This document shows positions 14,587 to 16,477 of a stretch of DNA of 16,477 nucleotides, one piece after another. The notes beneath the pieces were generated by a model that had not been told where the DNA came from, searched no databases, and saw nothing but the letters and a program-made list of their open reading frames with translations. The position numbers and the translations under genes are program-made. The DNA comes from Proteobacteria bacterium UBA5122. Its GTDB lineage: Bacteria; Pseudomonadota; Gammaproteobacteria; Tenderiales; Tenderiaceae. Numbering within the stretch: position 1 is the first letter of the stretch; the number at the start of each line of letters is the position of its first letter. The stretch covers positions 72,503-88,979 of the forward strand of contig DHYU01000049.1 of assembly GCA_002415485.1 (NCBI GenBank). The letters are read 5' to 3'.

Positions 14587-15948
14587 ATGACCAAAGAAAT
14601 TAGTGATACCCCAGTAGATGCACCCAACACCACAAGTAAAGCCACTGGTAACACCCAAGGAGGCGCTGCCATGCCGCCAGGCAGGCTCGCCCCCTTGGGT
14701 GTGGACAGTGGCCATAGTTCAGGTGCGCTGCCTAGTAACACAGCACCTGCAAATTACATCGAAGACCCTACGGGCACCCGTATCTTGCGCTACGGAGTGG
14801 ACAGCCTGTACCTCTCCTACCCTGGCACGCTCTCCAAACAAGTTGAGCAAAGACTCCAGGGCTTAAAGCTGGCCGCCAAAGGCTCAGATGAGCAAGAACG
14901 GGCAAGGGCCCAGTTTCGGATTAAAGACCACCTGCTTGAAGTGAAAGACCGGGGCCGGGGTAAGTTCCAGTTTGTGCTACAAGACAACTGTTTTGATATT
15001 AGCCTCTCGTCCTCTACCGCTGCATCTCTCCCCCTGGCCTATACCCAGCTATCGAGCGAATTGCTCACGGCCGTCGGGGTGACTGAAGCGGAGAAAACCC
15101 TACGCTATATCATCAACACCCTGGGCCTGGTCAGCGAAGCGCCCAATATCAGCCGGGTTGATCTGTTCATCGACTTCACCACCACTGAGCCACTGGAGAC
15201 TATCAACCACCTGGCCTGGGTGACTCGCGCCCAAAAGATCAGCGCCTATTACATTAATCGTGCACTCTCGGGCTGGTCGGTTGGGCTCGGTGGTTCGCTC
15301 GGCGCTCGCCTCTACAATAAGACACTAGAACTGGATAAAAGCAAAAAGGACTATCTCAAGCCCCTGTGGAAAATGTCGGGCTGGAATGAAGCCGAGCAGG
15401 TATGGCGGCTAGAGTTTGAATTTAAACGTGACGCCCTCAAAGAGCTGGGGATTATCAAGGTAGATGACCTGCTGCCAAACGCTGGCAGTCTGTGGCACTA
15501 CGGCACCCAAACCTGGCTGCGCCTTACCCTGCCCAACCATGATGATGAAAACCAGTCACGCTGGCCCACACATCCACTATGGGACGCGCTTTCTAGCCTC
15601 CTGTGGGATGATGCCCCCGCGCTCCCCTTAGGCCGCTTACGCAAGCAGCGCATCCCACACGATGCTGCCCTATTTATCAACGGCCTGGGCGGCATCACCT
15701 CCTTTATGGCCCGTGAAGGCATTACCGACTTGGGGGAAGGCTTTGGGGAATTCTTAGCCCAAGCCCAGAGTTTCCATGACAGCAAGGGACGCCATCAGGG
15801 GAAAGACTTTACGGACTACATACAGGACAAAGTCGCCGACAAGGGCCGCAAGTACAACACCATCCAACACCAAGACACCAGCCCGGAGGCAGTCATTCAA
15901 GCCAAGGCCGCTGAGGATGCGTATCGCACAGGGCGAGATGGTGAATAA
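14587..15948 (+). CDS. Replication initiation factor-type (Rep/MobT-like) protein
   Basis: This 453-aa protein probably nicks or binds the element origin to start rolling-circle-type replication or transfer. The conserved part starts at about residue 64 (TRILRYGVDSLYLSYPG) and includes NISRVDLFIDF (187-197), ARLYNKTLELDKSKKDYL (240-257, with Y243 a candidate nucleophile) and VWRLEFEFKRDALKELG (272-288), which resemble the replication initiation factor family (PF02486). The first 60 residues are low-complexity (Thr, Ser, Pro, Ala, Gly) and are encoded by DNA with two hairpins. AGGAG before 14587 supports that start, but an in-frame ATG at 14671 has an even better site, AAGGAGG, and would give a 425-aa protein. 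The stop overlaps the next gene by 11 bases. Confidence 0.82.
   Translation: MTKEISDTPVDAPNTTSKATGNTQGGAAMPPGRLAPLGVDSGHSSGALPSNTAPANYIEDPTGTRILRYGVDSLYLSYPGTLSKQVEQRLQGLKLAAKGSDEQERARAQFRIKDHLLEVKDRGRGKFQFVLQDNCFDISLSSSTAASLPLAYTQLSSELLTAVGVTEAEKTLRYIINTLGLVSEAPNISRVDLFIDFTTTEPLETINHLAWVTRAQKISAYYINRALSGWSVGLGGSLGARLYNKTLELDKSKKDYLKPLWKMSGWNEAEQVWRLEFEFKRDALKELGIIKVDDLLPNAGSLWHYGTQTWLRLTLPNHDDENQSRWPTHPLWDALSSLLWDDAPALPLGRLRKQRIPHDAALFINGLGGITSFMAREGITDLGEGFGEFLAQAQSFHDSKGRHQGKDFTDYIQDKVADKGRKYNTIQHQDTSPEAVIQAKAAEDAYRTGRDGE
14651..14702 (+). promoter_or_regulatory. Strong hairpin enclosing an internal ribosome-binding site and ATG of the rep gene
   Basis: ACACCCAAGG (14651-14660) pairs with CCTTGGGTGT (14693-14702); GGCG (14662-14665) pairs with CGCC (14688-14691); CTGCC (14666-14670) pairs with GGCAG (14680-14684). 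The result is 19 base pairs, one mismatch, a three-base bulge and a nine-base loop. AAGGAGG (14657-14663) is in the left arm and ATG 14671, in frame with rep, opens the loop. Confidence 0.7.
14720..14749. repeat. Second inverted repeat in the rep leader-coding region
   Basis: CAGGTGC (14720-14726) and GCACCTG (14743-14749) are perfect inverted 7-mers with a 16-base loop. They lie 17 bases after the larger hairpin, still within the low-complexity start of the rep gene. They could contribute to an origin or an RNA switch. Confidence 0.5.
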
Positions 15949-16267
15949 AGAAAAAGAGCCCGTCCTGCCTTTGCCTTCGGCGCGCTGTCTCACCCGCCAG
16001 CAAGCCGCTGATTATCTTGGCATTGGCGTCACGCTGCTCACCGAAATCGGACCACTCCCCATCAAGATGGGCCGTCGGTGTGTCTATGACGTGCTTGATT
16101 TGGATGCATGGTTGGATGAGTATAAGCAGCGAGGGCGGGCCAGAAAGGAGGAAATATGGCCCGAGAAAAAGGTCTCTATCAACGCAAAGGCTCCCCGTTC
16201 TGGTGGATCAACATTGTGCTCCCAGACGGACGCCGAGTATGTCAAAGCACTAAGCTTAGACTACTGA
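15938..16267 (+). CDS. Excisionase-like helix-turn-helix protein
   Basis: This 109-aa protein has one helix-turn-helix domain of the excisionase/AlpA/MerR-like type: CLTRQQAADYLGIGVTLLTEIG (17-38), a wing PIKMGRRCVYDV (41-52) and the typical DLDAWLDEYKQRG helix (53-65). Such proteins bend attachment-site DNA and favour excision, or regulate the integrase. The C-terminal 45 residues are not part of the HTH. Start 15938 lies inside the end of the rep gene (11-base overlap), and the coding frame continues 112 bases into the integrase gene, so three element genes are chained by overlaps. An upstream ATG at 15917 is a less likely start. The long 3' overlap appears real, since the HTH domain and integrase N-terminus are both normal. 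Confidence 0.85.
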   Translation: MVNKEKEPVLPLPSARCLTRQQAADYLGIGVTLLTEIGPLPIKMGRRCVYDVLDLDAWLDEYKQRGRARKEEIWPEKKVSINAKAPRSGGSTLCSQTDAEYVKALSLDY

Positions 16268-16477
16268 AAGATGCAGAAGAGTACTTAATTAACCTCAAGG
16301 CCCAAGCATATGAGGCCGCCCGGACAGGGCTAGAAGTAGACCGTAGCTGGCGTGATGCCGTGGTACGTTATCTGATTGAGAGCAGTGACAAAAAAACACT
16401 CTCGGACGATAAAGACCACTTGCGTAAACTTGATCCCTATCTCGGTAATAAACTGCTGCGGGAAATCTCGATGGATG
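16156..16477 (+). CDS. Tyrosine-type integrase, N-terminal part, runs off the window
   Basis: The 107 codons visible begin MAREKGLYQRKGSPFWWINI, followed by VLPDGRRVCQSTKLRLLKDAEEYL. This is the usual N-terminal arm-binding region of phage-type tyrosine integrases. From about residue 60 comes the SAM-like core-binding domain (SWRDAVVRYLIES, then LSDDKDHLRKLDPYLGNKLLREIS). The catalytic Arg/His/Tyr residues lie beyond the right edge. ATG 16156 has a consensus AAAGGAGG site four bases upstream, so translation is probably strong even though it starts inside the excisionase gene. Its position at the far end of the element from the tRNA-Arg scar suggests that it recombined at that tRNA. Confidence 0.88.
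   Translation, partial: MAREKGLYQRKGSPFWWINIVLPDGRRVCQSTKLRLLKDAEEYLINLKAQAYEAARTGLEVDRSWRDAVVRYLIESSDKKTLSDDKDHLRKLDPYLGNKLLREISMD

Noticed and set aside
1..16477. CRISPR array or insertion sequence
   Set aside because: No regularly spaced direct repeats, transposase or terminal inverted repeats were seen on reading either strand.

Overview
This is an accessory region, probably from a gammaproteobacterium: the type I methylase looks like the EcoR124I (type IC) family, and the tRNA-Arg 3' end is of gammaproteobacterial type. The genus cannot be fixed from this window. No IS element, rRNA or CRISPR array was seen. The window reads as two neighbouring mobile elements, both loaded with anti-phage genes, separated by a tRNA-Arg-derived attachment site at 8863-8907.

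Left part (1-8862). Genes hsdM and the start of hsdS (leftward, ATGA overlap) belong to a type IC restriction-modification system whose hsdR must lie outside the window. Divergent from them is a tightly overlapping two-gene unit (2397-4392) that I cannot name: a 398-aa protein, then a 269-aa protein with a Cys cluster, a basic linker and a putative C-terminal helix-turn-helix. Next comes a satellite-type module in one rightward run: an AlpA-like regulator, a small hydrophobic protein, a TOPRIM primase, a DUF3987-type helicase-like ATPase, a Cys-rich protein and a zinc-ribbon protein. Several of these genes are joined by ATGA or similar short overlaps. The last gene is split by a one-base shift in a T6 run.

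Boundary (8777-9125). A tandem GGGGGTAAAA repeat, a minus-strand terminator and the 45-nt 3' part of a tRNA-Arg lie here. The tRNA piece has no matching 5' half, as expected for an integration scar. To its right are a promoter and two palindromic operators.

Right part (8908-16477). This is a second element. It carries a small zinc-finger gene, the two-gene Gabija system (gajA OLD-type ATPase/TOPRIM nuclease and gajB UvrD-like helicase, leftward and overlapping), an unknown divergent gene with a strong palindrome at its start, a replication initiation factor-type gene, an excisionase-like HTH gene and the first part of a tyrosine-type integrase running off the right edge. The integrase at the far end and the tRNA scar at the near end are consistent with integration into tRNA-Arg, with an intact tRNA predicted beyond the window.

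The best candidates for new biology are the unnamed gene pair at 2397-4392, the unknown gene 13717-14502 next to Gabija, and three structured nucleic-acid elements inside coding sequence. One of these is a 19-bp hairpin that hides a consensus Shine-Dalgarno and presents an in-frame ATG in its loop.
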